Shown: in pieces, positions 48,415 through 59,329 of the stretch
How positions within the stretch are numbered: position 1 is the stretch's first letter
Layout of the letters: the number at the start of each line of letters is the position of its first letter
Origin: Antedon mediterranea
Lineage: Eukaryota; Echinodermata; Crinoidea; Comatulida; Antedonidae
Assembly (NCBI RefSeq): GCF_964355755.1
Contig: NC_092677.1
Span: 5,091,001-5,151,000, forward strand
DNA: 60,000 nucleotides
Direction: 5' to 3'
The notes under the pieces: model-generated
What the model was told of the DNA's origin: nothing
The model's input: only the letters and a program-made list of their open reading frames with translations
The model's database searches: none
Program-made: the position numbers and the translations under genes

Positions 48415-48726
48415 ATCTTTTAACTGTCAGCTGTGTAGTATCTTTCAGTATTTGTTCTCCATCAACTAGCGTAACTTCACATTGATACTTGCCAGCATCA
48501 CCAAGTATAACATTCTTTATCGTCAAAGACAGAATGTTGTGTTCTTGGCTTGTTGGGCCTAATTCAAATCTAGAACCTTTGTCACATTCCTCTGTTGTGC
48601 CATCTTTCTTAATCTTCTTCCACTTGTAACCTTTTAATGGCATATCTGATGGTCCATATCTGCACTCCATTTTAACATTACCGATACCATGGTATATTGA
48701 GTAGTTAGGCTTTTCCATCTTAATCC
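48415..48726 (-). CDS. Ig exon A, NVILGD variant
   Basis: NVILGD variant; the next exon on its 5' side is the A/B hybrid. Confidence 0.88.
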
Positions 48727-49009
48727 CTTCAAACATATAAATTTACATCTTTTGAATTACACAATTGATAGAATTTGTTTCTTAAATATATTAATCTTTC
48801 TTTTTTTAAAGTAAAGATTGTCATAGATGTGGAATTGGCCCATTAACTTTTAAAATTATAAATAAAATAAAAATTACATCTTTTAACTGTCAGTTGTGTA
48901 GTATCTTGCTTTTTAAAAATGTTAATCTTACCTTTTAAAATAACAATTGTTATTTAGATTTTGTATTGGGCCATTAACTTTTTATTATGATAAATAAAAT
49001 AAAAATTAC

Positions 49010-49321
49010 ATTTTTTAACTGTCAGTTGTGTAGTATCTTTCAGTATTTGTTCTCCTTCAACTGGCTTCACTTCACATTGATACTTGCCAGCATCTTTAAG
49101 TTTAACATTCTTTATCTTCAAAGACAGAATGCTATTTTGATTACATGTTACTTCAAATCTAGAATCTTTGGAACAATCCTCAATCTCTGTTGTGCCATTT
49201 TCCCTAATCTTCTTCCACTTGTAACCTTTTAATGGCATATCTGATGGTCCATATCTGCACTCCATTTTAACATTACCGATACCATGGTATATTGAGTAGT
49301 TAGGCTTTTCCATCTTAATCC
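49010..49321 (-). CDS. Ig exon A/B hybrid
   Basis: 104 codons. The first part is A (KPNYSIYHGIGN, MECRYGPSDM) and the rest is B (RENGTTEIEDCSK, VTCNQNS). The switch lies in the shared LKGYKWKKI segment and keeps the frame. The A-to-A spacing around it is 1653 instead of ~1055 or 1127, as expected after unequal recombination between an A and a B exon. Confidence 0.9.
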
Positions 49322-49604
49322 CTTCAAACATATAAATTTACATCTTTTGAATTACACAATTGATAGAATTTGTTTCTTAAATATATTAATCTTTCTTTTT
49401 TTAAAGTAAAGATTGTCATAGATGTTGAATTGGCCCATTAACTTTTAAAATTTTAAATAAAATAAAAATTACATCTTTTAACTGTCAGTTGTGTAGTATC
49501 TTGCTTTTTAAAAATGGTAATCTTACCTTTTAAAATAACAATTGTTATTTAGATATTGTATTGGGCCATTAACTTTTTATTATGATAAATAAAATAAAAA
49601 TTAC

Positions 49605-49916
49605 ATTTTTTAACTGTCAGTTGTGTAGTATCTTTCAGTATTTGTTCTCCTTCAACTGGCTTCACTTCACATTGATACTTGCCAGCATCTTTAAGTTTAA
49701 TATTCTTTATCTTCAAAGACAGAATGCTATTTTGATTACATGTTACTTCAAATCTAGAATCTTTGGAACAATCCTCAATCTCTGTTGTGCCATTTTCCCT
49801 AATCTTCTTCCACTTGTAATCTGTTAATGGCATATCTGATGGTCCATATCTGCACTTCATTTTAACATTACTGATTCCTTCTTCTGTTGAGTACTCAGGA
49901 TGTTCCATCTTAATCC
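49605..49916 (-). CDS. Ig exon B3
   Basis: 104 codons. B-type with SDMPLTDYKW and KNIKLKD. Nearest relative is 50663-50974. Confidence 0.88.
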
Positions 49917-50067
49917 CTTGAAACATATAAATTTACATATTTTGAATTACACAATTGATAGAATAATTTGCTTTTTAAAAATGTTAATCTTACATTTGAT
50001 AAAGATTGTCATTTAGATCTTGAATTGGGCCAATAACTTTTAAAATTATAAATAAAATAAAAATTAC

Positions 50068-50379
50068 ATCTTTTAACTGTCAGCTGTGTAGCATCTTTCA
50101 GTATTTGTTCTCCATCAACTAGCGTAACTTCACATTGATACTTGCCAGCATCACCAAGTAAAACATTATTTATCGTCAAAGACAGAATGTTGTGTTCTTG
50201 GCTTGTTGGGCCTAATTCAAATCTAGAACCTTTGTCACATTCCTCTGTTGTGCCATCTTTCTTAATCTTCTTCCACTTGTAACCTTTTAATGGCATATCT
50301 GATGGTCCATATCTGCACTCCATTTTAACATTACCGATACCATGGTATATTGAGTAGTTAGGCTTTTCCATCTTAATCC
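50068..50379 (-). CDS. Ig exon A, DATQ variant
   Basis: The most 5' A exon of the array; DATQ variant. Confidence 0.88.
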
Positions 50380-50662
50380 CTTCAAACATATAAATTTACA
50401 TCTTTTGAATTACACAATTGATAGAATTTGTTTCTTAAATATATTAATCTTTCTTTTTTTAAAGTAAAGATTGTCATAGATGTTGAATTGGCCCATTAAC
50501 TTTTAAAATTATAAATAAAATAAAAATTACATCTTTTAACTGTCAGTTGTGTAGTATCTTGCTTTTTAAAAATGTTAATCTTACCTTTTAAAATAACAAT
50601 TGTTATTTAGATTTTGTATTGGGCCATTAACTTTTTATTATGATAAATAAAATAAAAATTAC

Positions 50663-50974
50663 ATTTTTTAACTGTCAGTTGTGTAGTATCTTTCAGTATT
50701 TGTTCTCCTTCAACTGGCTTCACTTCACATTGATACTTGCCAGCATCTTTAAGTTTAACATTCTTTATCTTCAAAGACAGAATGCTATTTTGATTACATG
50801 TTACTTCAAATCTGTCATCTTTTGAACAATCCTCAATCTCTGTTGTGCCATCTTCCTTAATCTTCTTCCACTTGTAATCTGTTAATGGCATATCTGATGG
50901 TCCATATCTGCACTTCATTTTAACATTACTGATTCCTTCTTCTGTTGAGTACTCAGGATGTTCCATCTTAATCC
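50663..50974 (-). CDS. Ig exon B3, 5'-most of array
   Basis: 104 codons. TDYKWKKIKEDG and SKDDRFEVTC set it apart. It would be the first Ig exon after the 25-base exon: phase 1 G plus GG gives Gly, so the join reads RPKV-G-IKMEHPEYS. Confidence 0.88.
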
Positions 50975-52371
50975 CTTGAAACATATAAATTTACATATTT
51001 TGAATTACACAATTGATAGAATAATTTGCTTTTTAAAAATGTTAATCTTAATATTAATTAATTAATTAATATCTTAATATTCTGAATTACACAATATGAA
51101 TTTTTTTCTTAAAACAGCTGTTATTCTTACTTTTTAAAAAGTTAACGATTGTAAATTCAATTTTGCATAGGATATATAATGATTAACTTGTGCTGTGGCG
51201 TTTTAGGATCAAATATATTAACAGAGTACACATGTAAGAAAATTTAAGACGAAAAAACATTATTCACATAATCTTGATTTTTTTTAAATAGAAACAATAG
51301 TGGAGGGAGGGGGTTGGGTGGAGTCTTATTACACACCTAGTGTGTGTTATGGTGTGTTACTATACAATTACTGTAAGTGGATTTAACATTTAGTTAGCTT
51401 TTACTTGAGAACACTATATCAAATCACACATCAGAATACCGTTTGGTTGATTTCTTTTTGCCATATTATAAATCGATGATTATCAGTAAATCAGGTATTT
51501 CTTTAATAGGTATATTTCTAAGAAATTATTGATGAAATATCTGAAAATTAAGTATGTTTTTTAAAAGTGAATACAAAATAGAAAAATATATTTTTAGAAA
51601 AAAAATGCAAAATAATTTGTTTTTTTCCAAAAAATTCATGTCAAAAAAATTTTGTATTATTCAATATAGGAAATGTAATATGCTTTTATATGATTTGCCA
51701 ACACACTTGCATACCATTTATTTAAATTGCCCTATTAGCAAGTATTTTTTTAGCTAATTTTGTTATTCTTGAGATGCTGAATCCAAAAAAGTTACAGTAG
51801 GTGCCATTTTGTATTTCAAAAAGGCCGACATTCCACACTAAACTTGGTCACCAATAAACGCATAGTTACATATTTATTGCGCAATAAAACAAATCATGTG
51901 ACCAATAAAGGTCAAAAGGTCAACATGCAATTTCAACAAATACTGTACTGTACTGTTTGGTTTCGTTATGAATACAGTTTTATTAATGTTTGTTTGATTT
52001 TCTTTCATAATTGTCCAATAATATGTTTTATATTATATTATATTATCTTAAAGGGCAACTTGACCGAGGACCATATTTTTACAACGTATTAGGGATGTAC
52101 ATATGATTTCAGAACAATTGCGAGATTAACCCCTCGCTCAAAGCCCATCACCATTCACTCCGTCCCACCAAGCTTATGCCCATATTGAAAACAATGTTTA
52201 AGTTTATTAATGAGAATAATTAATTTTATTTACTCTTTTTTTGACGTTTACAGCACCATTTGGCTTCTGTAAAAAATTATTTTCAATGTTGTAGTTTTTG
52301 TACAATACACTGTAGGCCTAGAGAATTAACACATGTTCCAAAACCAAATTATAATAAATTATTGTATTTAC
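50975..52371. other. Non-coding interval between Ig array and microexon
   Basis: Contains an ATTAATTA-type repeat at 51052-51070, a purine-rich GGAGGGAGGGGG stretch at about 51303 and AT-rich sequence. Frames at 51554 and 51844 have no coding signature. Would be an intron of the candidate gene. Confidence 0.5.
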
Positions 52372-52545
52372 CAACTTTTGGTCTGTCATCTGGCATCTAT
52401 AAACATAAAATAAATTATTAGAGTTGTTATTTCATTAAAAAAAAAAGGACAATAAAAGCGCAGATTGCTGAAATTGTAAATATTTCAGTTCCCTAACATA
52501 TGTAAGGGATGTACATATGATTTCAGAACAATTGGGAGATTTACG
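52088..52545. repeat. ~38-base direct repeat flanking the microexon
   Basis: AGGGATGTACATATGATTTC followed by AGAACAATTG(C/G)GAGATT occurs at about 52091-52128 and again at about 52506-52543, 415 bases apart. The copies differ at one or two bases. The 25-base exon lies between them. Confidence 0.7.
52372..52396 (-). CDS. Candidate 25-base microexon linking kinase to Ig array
   Basis: On the minus strand, the acceptor TTTTATGTTTATAG precedes 52396 and the donor GTTG|GTAAAT follows 52372. The exon encodes MPDDRPKV plus one base. Phase 0 in fits the kinase exon; phase 1 out fits every Ig exon. It was found by reading for a phase adaptor in this interval, so chance is a real alternative. Confidence 0.45.
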
Positions 52546-53298
52546 ATATCGCCGTGCATATCATCGTACAGCCGTCGCCGTAAATTGCTGTGATGTCAGG
52601 TGTACTTTGCGAGTTTTCACTGTTAACATACAAGAGATAGGTACCAGTCATTTCAATTGCTATTTTGATCCGCATTGATCCTGGCATTAACAGGAAAAAC
52701 AAATTCAATATTTGTGCTGAAAGTGGTGGTCAACCCTGCATGTAAATTATTATTTTGACTATGTGCCCAATGCAAATGTTTCTATCATCGGTCACCATTG
52801 GCCTACTTTGTACGATCATTTCAACCACAGATTTGGAATGTCTAAATTTATAATTACTCACACCATAGTTATTGAAGTACAAGGGTTAGGCCGGCTTTAA
52901 TCACCATCAACTAAACTCGCCGTCTTTACTCACCATTGCTGATAGGGATATTTTATATTTTAGCGCCATGAGCAATGACTTTTGGAATGGTGCTATTGAC
53001 GATTGATTGATAGTTTGATTGATTGATATTGGTGTTGATGAAATGGGCTTTGGCCATTCATTGTGTGCTGATGATAAAACATAAAATAAGGAGCAATATC
53101 AACCATGTTTCATGTACAGTCTCGACAGCCAACAGACTGACCGACCGTGCCTATAGAAAACTTGAAACAAATTAACTTAAACCATTTGTACCTTAAACCA
53201 GATCTGCCTTAAACCCACAAAAACAGTTTTACTACTTTCTTTCAAAAACCCAGGCCCATTTGAGTAAAACATTATTGAGATTGGATTTAAGAACACAC
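52397..53298. other. Intron-like interval between microexon and kinase exon
   Basis: No other coding signal seen. Begins, on the minus strand, with the kinase exon donor GTGTGT. Confidence 0.5.
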
Positions 53299-54165
53299 CT
53301 CTATAAAATCTTTGACTTCAACCTCCATTGTAATAGACAAGTCCTGCATGGTTTGCAGTATATCTAAAATACTTGGCCTTTTCTCTCTGTCTGTCTCCCA
53401 ACAACTATGTAGCATATCCTTTAACTTAGAGGGCATTTCATCATCTAGCGGGTACATATTATCCACCCTCTTATTATCCGGTTCAATCAAGGTTTTCATT
53501 TCCCATATCACAACACCGTACGAATATATGTCTGAACGCTTTGATACCTCTATGTTTGACCTAGGGCATTTAAAAAAAGCCTCAAAGCTTTCAGGAGCCA
53601 TCCATGGAAGAGAACCAGTATATGTAGTAATAACTGTCTTAGGAGTTATGCAGGAAATTCCAAAGTCACAAACTTTCAAATTATGTTTATCAGTAATTAA
53701 AAAATTTGGCGATTTGATATCTCGATGAATTATATCAAGTTCATGAAGATACTGTATTGCAAGAGCGCCTTGCCGTGTCCAGGTGAAAAATTTTTCATTC
53801 TCAAGAAGTTGCTCCTGTTCTCGTTTCTGGCTTAAATAATGATATAATGATCCATTAGCTGCATATTCCATTATCATACAATCCATATGATCTTTCTTAC
53901 TAACCCCTAGAATCTCTGTTATGAATTTTCTACCAATATGTTTTTGTTCTTCGTCAGCTTTAATTTTTCTTAATACAACAATTTCAATTTCTCGAAAATG
54001 GTTGAGACGTTTAATCGCAACAGGAAAATCTTTTTTAGTTTTCCAAACCCCTTTCAACACACTGCACGTTCCACCATGTCCAATAAGTTCTCCAAATTCA
54101 ATATCATTACATGGTATTTCTAAAATCTCAGGATATGGTTTGATCACTGTTTCATTACTTGCCAT
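53299..54165 (-). CDS. TKL-family (MLK/ZAK-like) protein kinase domain exon
   Basis: 289 codons. Residues: Gly loop IGHGGTCSV (28-36), ATP Lys52 in VAIK, a likely helix-C Glu59, HRD with Asp149, Lys151 and Asn154 in HRDIKSPN, DFG at 167-169, WMAPE with Glu192, Asp212 in SDIYSYG, and Arg263 in KRP. All key catalytic residues are present, so it should be active. The KSPN catalytic loop and GSLPWMAPE are typical of tyrosine-kinase-like Ser/Thr kinases such as MLK, ZAK and related MAP3Ks. Start: a TGA is in frame just upstream of ATG in the same exon, and a TTTGTCTTTCCAG acceptor precedes 54187, so a 5'-UTR exon is expected upstream. The frame stays open for three more codons past 53299, but GAG|GTGTGT is a likely donor, so the protein probably goes on. 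Confidence 0.9.
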
Positions 54166-54187
54166 TATTGTTGCTCAAAGTGGCGAT
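54166..54187 (-). other. 5' UTR part of the kinase exon
   Basis: 22 bases between the acceptor (CTTTCCAG) and the ATG, containing an in-frame TGA. The upstream exon and promoter were not identified. Confidence 0.6.
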
Positions 54188-55812
54188 CTGGAAAGACAAA
54201 TAAATATGTACATTATATTTTATATGCTATGTTTTCCATTCTTACTCTCCCCACTCTCTATTCACCAGCCTGTGCCTTCTTTGTTATACTTCCTCCAATC
54301 CACTCTATTCATTGAGATCCTGATTTTTTTCAGTAATTTTCCTTTTGATTTAACCTTTCAATATTATTCTTGGGAAGAACGGTTTGTTTGTTGTCAGGTC
54401 AATATAAAACCCGGACTATAGACATCTGATAAGAAATTTTTTTTAAATAGGCTTTGTTTGCATGTCGCTAAGAGCAACAGCAAACACATCAAAGCAAATA
54501 GTTAATAATAATCAGCACCCTGGTTTTCCCGAATTACAAATTCATTGATCTGATAATCATAAGATTTAATACCAAACAAACCTGATATATTTTAGGTAGA
54601 GGAGGTTTCAAGTTAATAATCAACCCTGGAAAAAACCATTTCTAAAGAACAATTACATCAACTGAGCCCAAACAAACCTAGCATACTCTAGGTAGATGAG
54701 GTCTCAAGTTAATAGGAGCAATCCATATACAGCAAGTATCTGTACGATTAAAGTGTTCAGACAGCTTAATGATAGTGAGGAAACGTCTTGGCATAAAATT
54801 TGTTGAAAAGGGTAAACTAAATATAAAAATGTAATATTTAAAAAATACTGTACAGAGGTACTGTATAAATTGTTACACATATCACTAATTAATATCTTTA
54901 AAAAATTACCCTGTGATTAACTGCTTTAACAGAAGCTGGTTAATGACATAAAATAATGGATTGGACAAGGTTTGACAGCAGCATCATCAGCTGTGGACAA
55001 AGAATGTTGGCATGAAGTGACGACAACCGCACCCGCGCCACTGGACTAAGAGAGATATGTTACTATTACTATTTTGGATATACTTGCATGGTTAAAATGT
55101 AAGAGGGATTTTAATTTATGGTGTTAACTCTAACAAAACATTATCATTAAAACAAACATTAGTTTAAATATCTAATATAACACATTAAGGAAATTTACAC
55201 ACAACACAATCATTAGACAGACATGTACAAATAATTTTTTAAAGAAAAAACTGGGAAATTTGGAAAATATTAACCTCAATGCCGGTGGTTTTAAAATTGT
55301 GGATGTCGACTGTAGTATCATTACCATTTAACAAAACGGTATCACTGTGATAGCGCTAGTTGCAATCCGTCATGCGTGATTAATTAATGAATGACGTAAT
55401 AAAAATGATTGAAAGCAGCATTGCCCATGATTGTTCATGTGGGCACTTGATAACATGCCGTCCGCCATGAGAGTTATTGAATAAATAGTTGAGTTGTGTT
55501 TTAGAAAATAAACTTGTTAGTGTAGTCTTTTGTCAAGTTACCCACGTACATTTGTACAAACTTAGTGAAAAAACTATTTCATTGTCTTGTTTACCCTGTG
55601 TACAGTAGTTACTTCTTCATACATAAGGGTGCTTAGAACATATATTTCATTCACCTTAGATAATAGTAGGCTTAATGAAGACAATGTTATAGAGAAATTA
55701 CAAATATTAAAGGTCATGAATACAAAAATACAAGTTAGCTTGGGTACAGTACAAATTTTGGGGGAAAAAGTATAAGAACATTTTTTTTTGGTTTTTCTGC
55801 ATTGTCTGTTTT
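54188..55812. other. Gene-poor interval upstream of the kinase
   Basis: No supported gene. A short direct repeat (AACAAACCT ... AGGTAGA.GAGGT.TCAAGTTAATA) lies at about 54573-54620 and 54669-54716, 96 bases apart. Should contain the kinase promoter and first exon, which I cannot place. Confidence 0.5.
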
Positions 55813-58272
55813 TTATACCATATAGAATGTCAGAAAAAAAATCCCTGTCCCAGGCAAAATTGTTTACGGCACTTTTAAATGTTGGCCTATATAACACACA
55901 CAAATGCCTATTAACACACACAAATACCTATATATAGGGGATAGGAAAAACCAATTCACGGTTTTTTTTACTTGGAGTTGTGTTATGATTAAAATTAGCT
56001 GAGGCTTACTTTAATAACACTTCTCATAGTAGTTGATAAATCGAGTCGATAACAATGACATTATCATGCCACAATCTAATATGGCGTCCAATTTAACGGG
56101 AAACCAACAGTTTTGAAAAATTCCATTTAACGTTAAAACGTACGAATACTACTGTATCTTAAAATTAAATGTATACACAAATCCAAACACGATTGTATTT
56201 TATTATACCTCCCAACATTAGAAAAATAGGTCGCAGATAATGCTGACTCAAATTCGCACTTCAGATGGAAAGGAACATTCACGGTAGAAGGTGTTGTTTT
56301 TGGTACCCATGTCACAATAGCAGATTCCGATCAGAGTGTTTAGAGTATGCATCAGTGTATGAGACATCCCTTTCGATAAGGAAATACCAATTATTCCTTA
56401 CACAACACCAGAGATTCCCAGTTCAACCCAATACGTGAAACATTATTATCATCACGGTTCCACCTGCAGAATTATTTAAAATTACTCTGGAACTCCGCAA
56501 AAATGATTTTGACAACAGCTTCCCCAATATACAGATGGACAAACTGGTCTGGAATTATGCATTATGTATAAAAATGAGTAATAAAATTAGTTTTAATGTG
56601 TTACAATCATTGGCCTGAATCTGGAATTAGTCTACATTGTTGTATAAGACCAAGTTGCAAAACTAAACTATCGAATATATCTGTAACATTTCTTTGATCA
56701 ACTGCTCTTCATTAAAGCTGTTAAAATCAACAACTTGCAATTTTATTTGGTGGGTTCCAAACCAATTAGTGCAATAGGAATCATAATTAAAGAAGCTTAA
56801 CATTGTAAATTGTACAATGCTGCAAAAAAGAGATCTGAACAAATTAAAATCTTGCAAAATCTACGTCCTAGAGTTCGGTTAAGCAAAAAGACACTTCACA
56901 TTGATCAGCGATTCCTTCTCAATCAGTGTTCAGAAATCTTTGTACAAATTGACAGGCAATATACATAATGGCATATAATAGGGCCAACTATCAGATAGTG
57001 GGACTCATCTATTCCTAATATGATTCATATGAATCCTATTGCACTCAAAAGTTTAAGAGTTTGTTTGTAGAGATTTTAACAACAGATTTTAATGAAGAGC
57101 AGTTGAACAAAGAAATAACTTAGTTAGTAACTTGGTTTTGTACCTATGACAATGAGTAAATGGGGGTTAAATCACTATAGGATTCAGGTAAAAGTTTGGA
57201 CAATCTCTGGTGTTATGCAAGGAATAATTATCAAAAGTGATGTCTCTTTTAATATAATGATCCTTTCCAAAAGTTTAACACCCTGGTCGGTAATTTGCCG
57301 TCTATTTTTAGGTGGATAGCAAGAAACAACACCCATGAAATGTTCCGGTTCCGTCTGAGAAATGAATATAGGTGAATCTGCATTATCCATAGGCTGATCC
57401 AGAGAGAGATAAAAAAATTACGACATAGGCCTATGTTAAATTCAGCACTTCATTTTACAATTTTTAAGCCCTCACAAATCCTTCTCCGCTCCAACCCAAA
57501 CCCGCTAATCAAAATCTTGGATCCGCCACCCTAATGTTGGGAAGACTGGGGGAGGGGGACAATTACTGTAAGTAAGTAGATGTACATTTATGTGGATTCG
57601 TGTTTTGTTTTAAGATAGTATGTCTATGGTACATTGTATGGACAAAAAATGTTTTTTTTTCCCGCCAAATTGGATTCTGGCATGATGATGTCATCGTATA
57701 TCGACTCGATCCATCAACTACTATGAGAAGTAGTTATTAAAGTAAGCCTCTACTAATTTTAATCATTAAAAGAAAACAAGTAACAAAAACCGTTAAATGG
57801 TTTTTGCTATCCCCTATATATAGGTATTTGTGTGTGTTATAGGCCAAAAATTATCTGCGACCTATTTTTCTAATGTTGGGAGGTATAATAAAATACAATC
57901 GCCTTTGGATTTGTGTATACATTTAATTTTAAGATACAGTAGTATTCGTACATTTTAACGTTAAATGGAATTTTCAAAACTGTTGTTTTCCCGCCATATT
58001 GGATTCTGGCATGATAATGTCATTGTTATCGACTATATTTATCAACTACTATGAGAAGTGTTATTAAAGTAAGCCTCAGCTAATTTTAATCATCATAACA
58101 AAACTCCAAGTCAAAAAAACCGTGAATTGGTTTTCCCTATCCCCTATATATAGGTATTTGTGTGTGTTAATAGGCATTTGTGTGTGTTATATAGGCCAAA
58201 ATTTAAAAGTTCCGTAAACAATTTTGCTTAAGACCCTGGAATGGGGATTTTTTTTGACATTCTATATGGTAT
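55813..58272. repeat. Composite fold-back element
   Basis: 55815-56242 and 57842-58270 are inverted repeats (ends TATACCATATAGAATGTC / GACATTCTATATGGTATA). Homology continues deeper in patches: 56360-56440 against 57190-57245, and 56692-56735 against 57072-57117. The right arm also has a direct duplication of ~200 bases with period 330 (57640-57850 and 57985-58200). No transposase was recognised. Short frames such as 56133-56315 and 57184-57390 (minus) look protein-like (PKTTPSTVNVPFHLKCEF; ISQTEPEHFMGVVSCYPPK) but match no family I know. Confidence 0.7.
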
Positions 58273-59329
58273 ACTCTATCCGCAAATGTGTATATTAACT
58301 GTTCTGCACCCAGGCTAAGTGTGTTAAAAAGATCTTATAAAAATATGAATAAACACCGAACATACAGTAGACAAAAATATTTAAAAAAATATATCGTGAA
58401 CATATAAAAATATAAAAAATATATATATAGCAGTATATACAAAATTTAAAAATGCAGCGTTACATATAGGTTATGACAACTTACATTTCCAATCTATCTT
58501 TTAACATTTGTGTTATATAAATGGCAAGAATTTAGAACAAATGACTTTCGAAGACCATCATGATCTCTTCTTAGTGGACGTAGCCCGACACCGATCTGTT
58601 TAAAACATAGTACTTATTTAGTAGGTGTGTGTGGTCATTCATAATTTTTACTACTTTATGTAATACTCTTTACAGAAGAAGTAGTATACATACCTGAAAA
58701 CTTATTTCTACAAACAGCAGCACTACAGTGTGAACAACTAACTGGTCAAACGAAAAGGTGTCTTCATAAATAATTACTGTGAAAAGTAAATCAAAGAGCT
58801 GAATTAGGCTGGACAGATAGAAAAAATAAAATTAAAATTGTTCAATATAAATATATAATAACACGACATGTTTCGGGCATAACCCATCGTCAAGTTAAGA
58901 GAACTGTAACAAAGGATAATACATATCAGTCACAATTTTGTGAAAAGGTGTTATCTTTATGTGTGTACTGCACATGCGTGAGGTCAGCTTTTTAACAAAC
59001 CAATAAAAACGGGCTTGACTATATTTACAAAATGGTTTTATCAAGATTGGTGCGATAGCATTGTACTTTACACTTTGTGTGGGTGTACACAAAGTAGGTA
59101 GGTAAAGAAATAATATAATAGGTCTGTTTTACCGTACAAAGAAAATGACTGAAACTGAACATAAATTTGGGTCTCAATTGTACAAACTTTCAAGTTTCAA
59201 AGTTTATGACATCATTTTTAAACTTGTCAACAACAAAAGAGTGGTTGATCAGTACGAATCAAATACATGCGGTAGGCCTAAGTTTTCAATTTTAGTTAGC
59301 AAAATATATGGTGATACTTTCCCCATCCT
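58273..59329. other. Non-coding interval with a retroelement-like 3' motif
   Basis: AT-rich. At 58857-58900 the minus strand reads TTGACGATGGGTTATGCCCG then AAACATGTCGTGTTA, resembling the conserved end motif of some retroelements, including Penelope-like ones. No RT or GIY-YIG domain was recognised beside it. Confidence 0.3.

Larger units (their letters stand above)
29980..50974 (-). repeat. Tandem array of 39 Ig-domain exons
   Basis: Two exon classes alternate. A (104 codons, 18 copies) has KPNYSIYHGIGN near its start. B (100-104 codons) has EQPVYSAEGG (B1), EHPEYSTEEG (B2) or SDMPLTDYKW (B3). One A/B hybrid and a divergent terminal exon complete the set. Dimer spacing is 1054, 1055 or 1127 bases; the extra 73 in 1127 reflects a duplicated intron segment beside B1 exons. 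Introns are 230-330 bases. Interior copies are nearly identical; both array edges are the most divergent. Confidence 0.95.
29980..54187 (-). other. Candidate single gene: TKL kinase plus tandem Ig exons
   Basis: What is seen: on the minus strand, a kinase exon ending in phase 0 (53299), a 25-base exon with phase 0 in and phase 1 out (52372-52396), and 39 Ig exons that are all phase 1 in and phase 1 out, each with AG before and GT after. Translation across these joins stays open. What is inferred: that they belong to one transcript. If every Ig exon is used, about 4000 Ig residues follow the 289-residue kinase part. No signal peptide or membrane segment was seen between them, so the product would be cytosolic unless other exons exist. 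The gene may continue to the Ig exon 26712-27051. Confidence 0.45.

Noticed and set aside
29980-50974. A CRISPR-like or satellite-only reading of the regular ~1.1 kb repeats
   Set aside because: Units are far too long for CRISPR, encode conserved Ig domains and keep splice sites and frame.
29915-50984. 39 separate small single-exon genes starting MFEG or MFQG
   Set aside because: The ATG is followed by a stop in one copy (39467-39476) while the exon is intact, and AG|GG with GT donors in phase 1 fits internal exons better.
31536-51000. Plus-strand ORFs of about 78-81 codons (MINKIKITFFNCQLCS type) repeated through the array
   Set aside because: They are antisense shadows of B-type Ig exons; they recur only because the exons do, and have no domain of their own.
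53312-53728. Plus-strand ORF of 138 codons and the 166-codon ORF from 53921
   Set aside because: Antisense to the kinase exon, whose motifs are unmistakable on the minus strand.
58857-59092. A Penelope-like element
   Set aside because: Only a short motif resembles such an end; no RT or GIY-YIG coding sequence is visible, so it is noted just as a motif.
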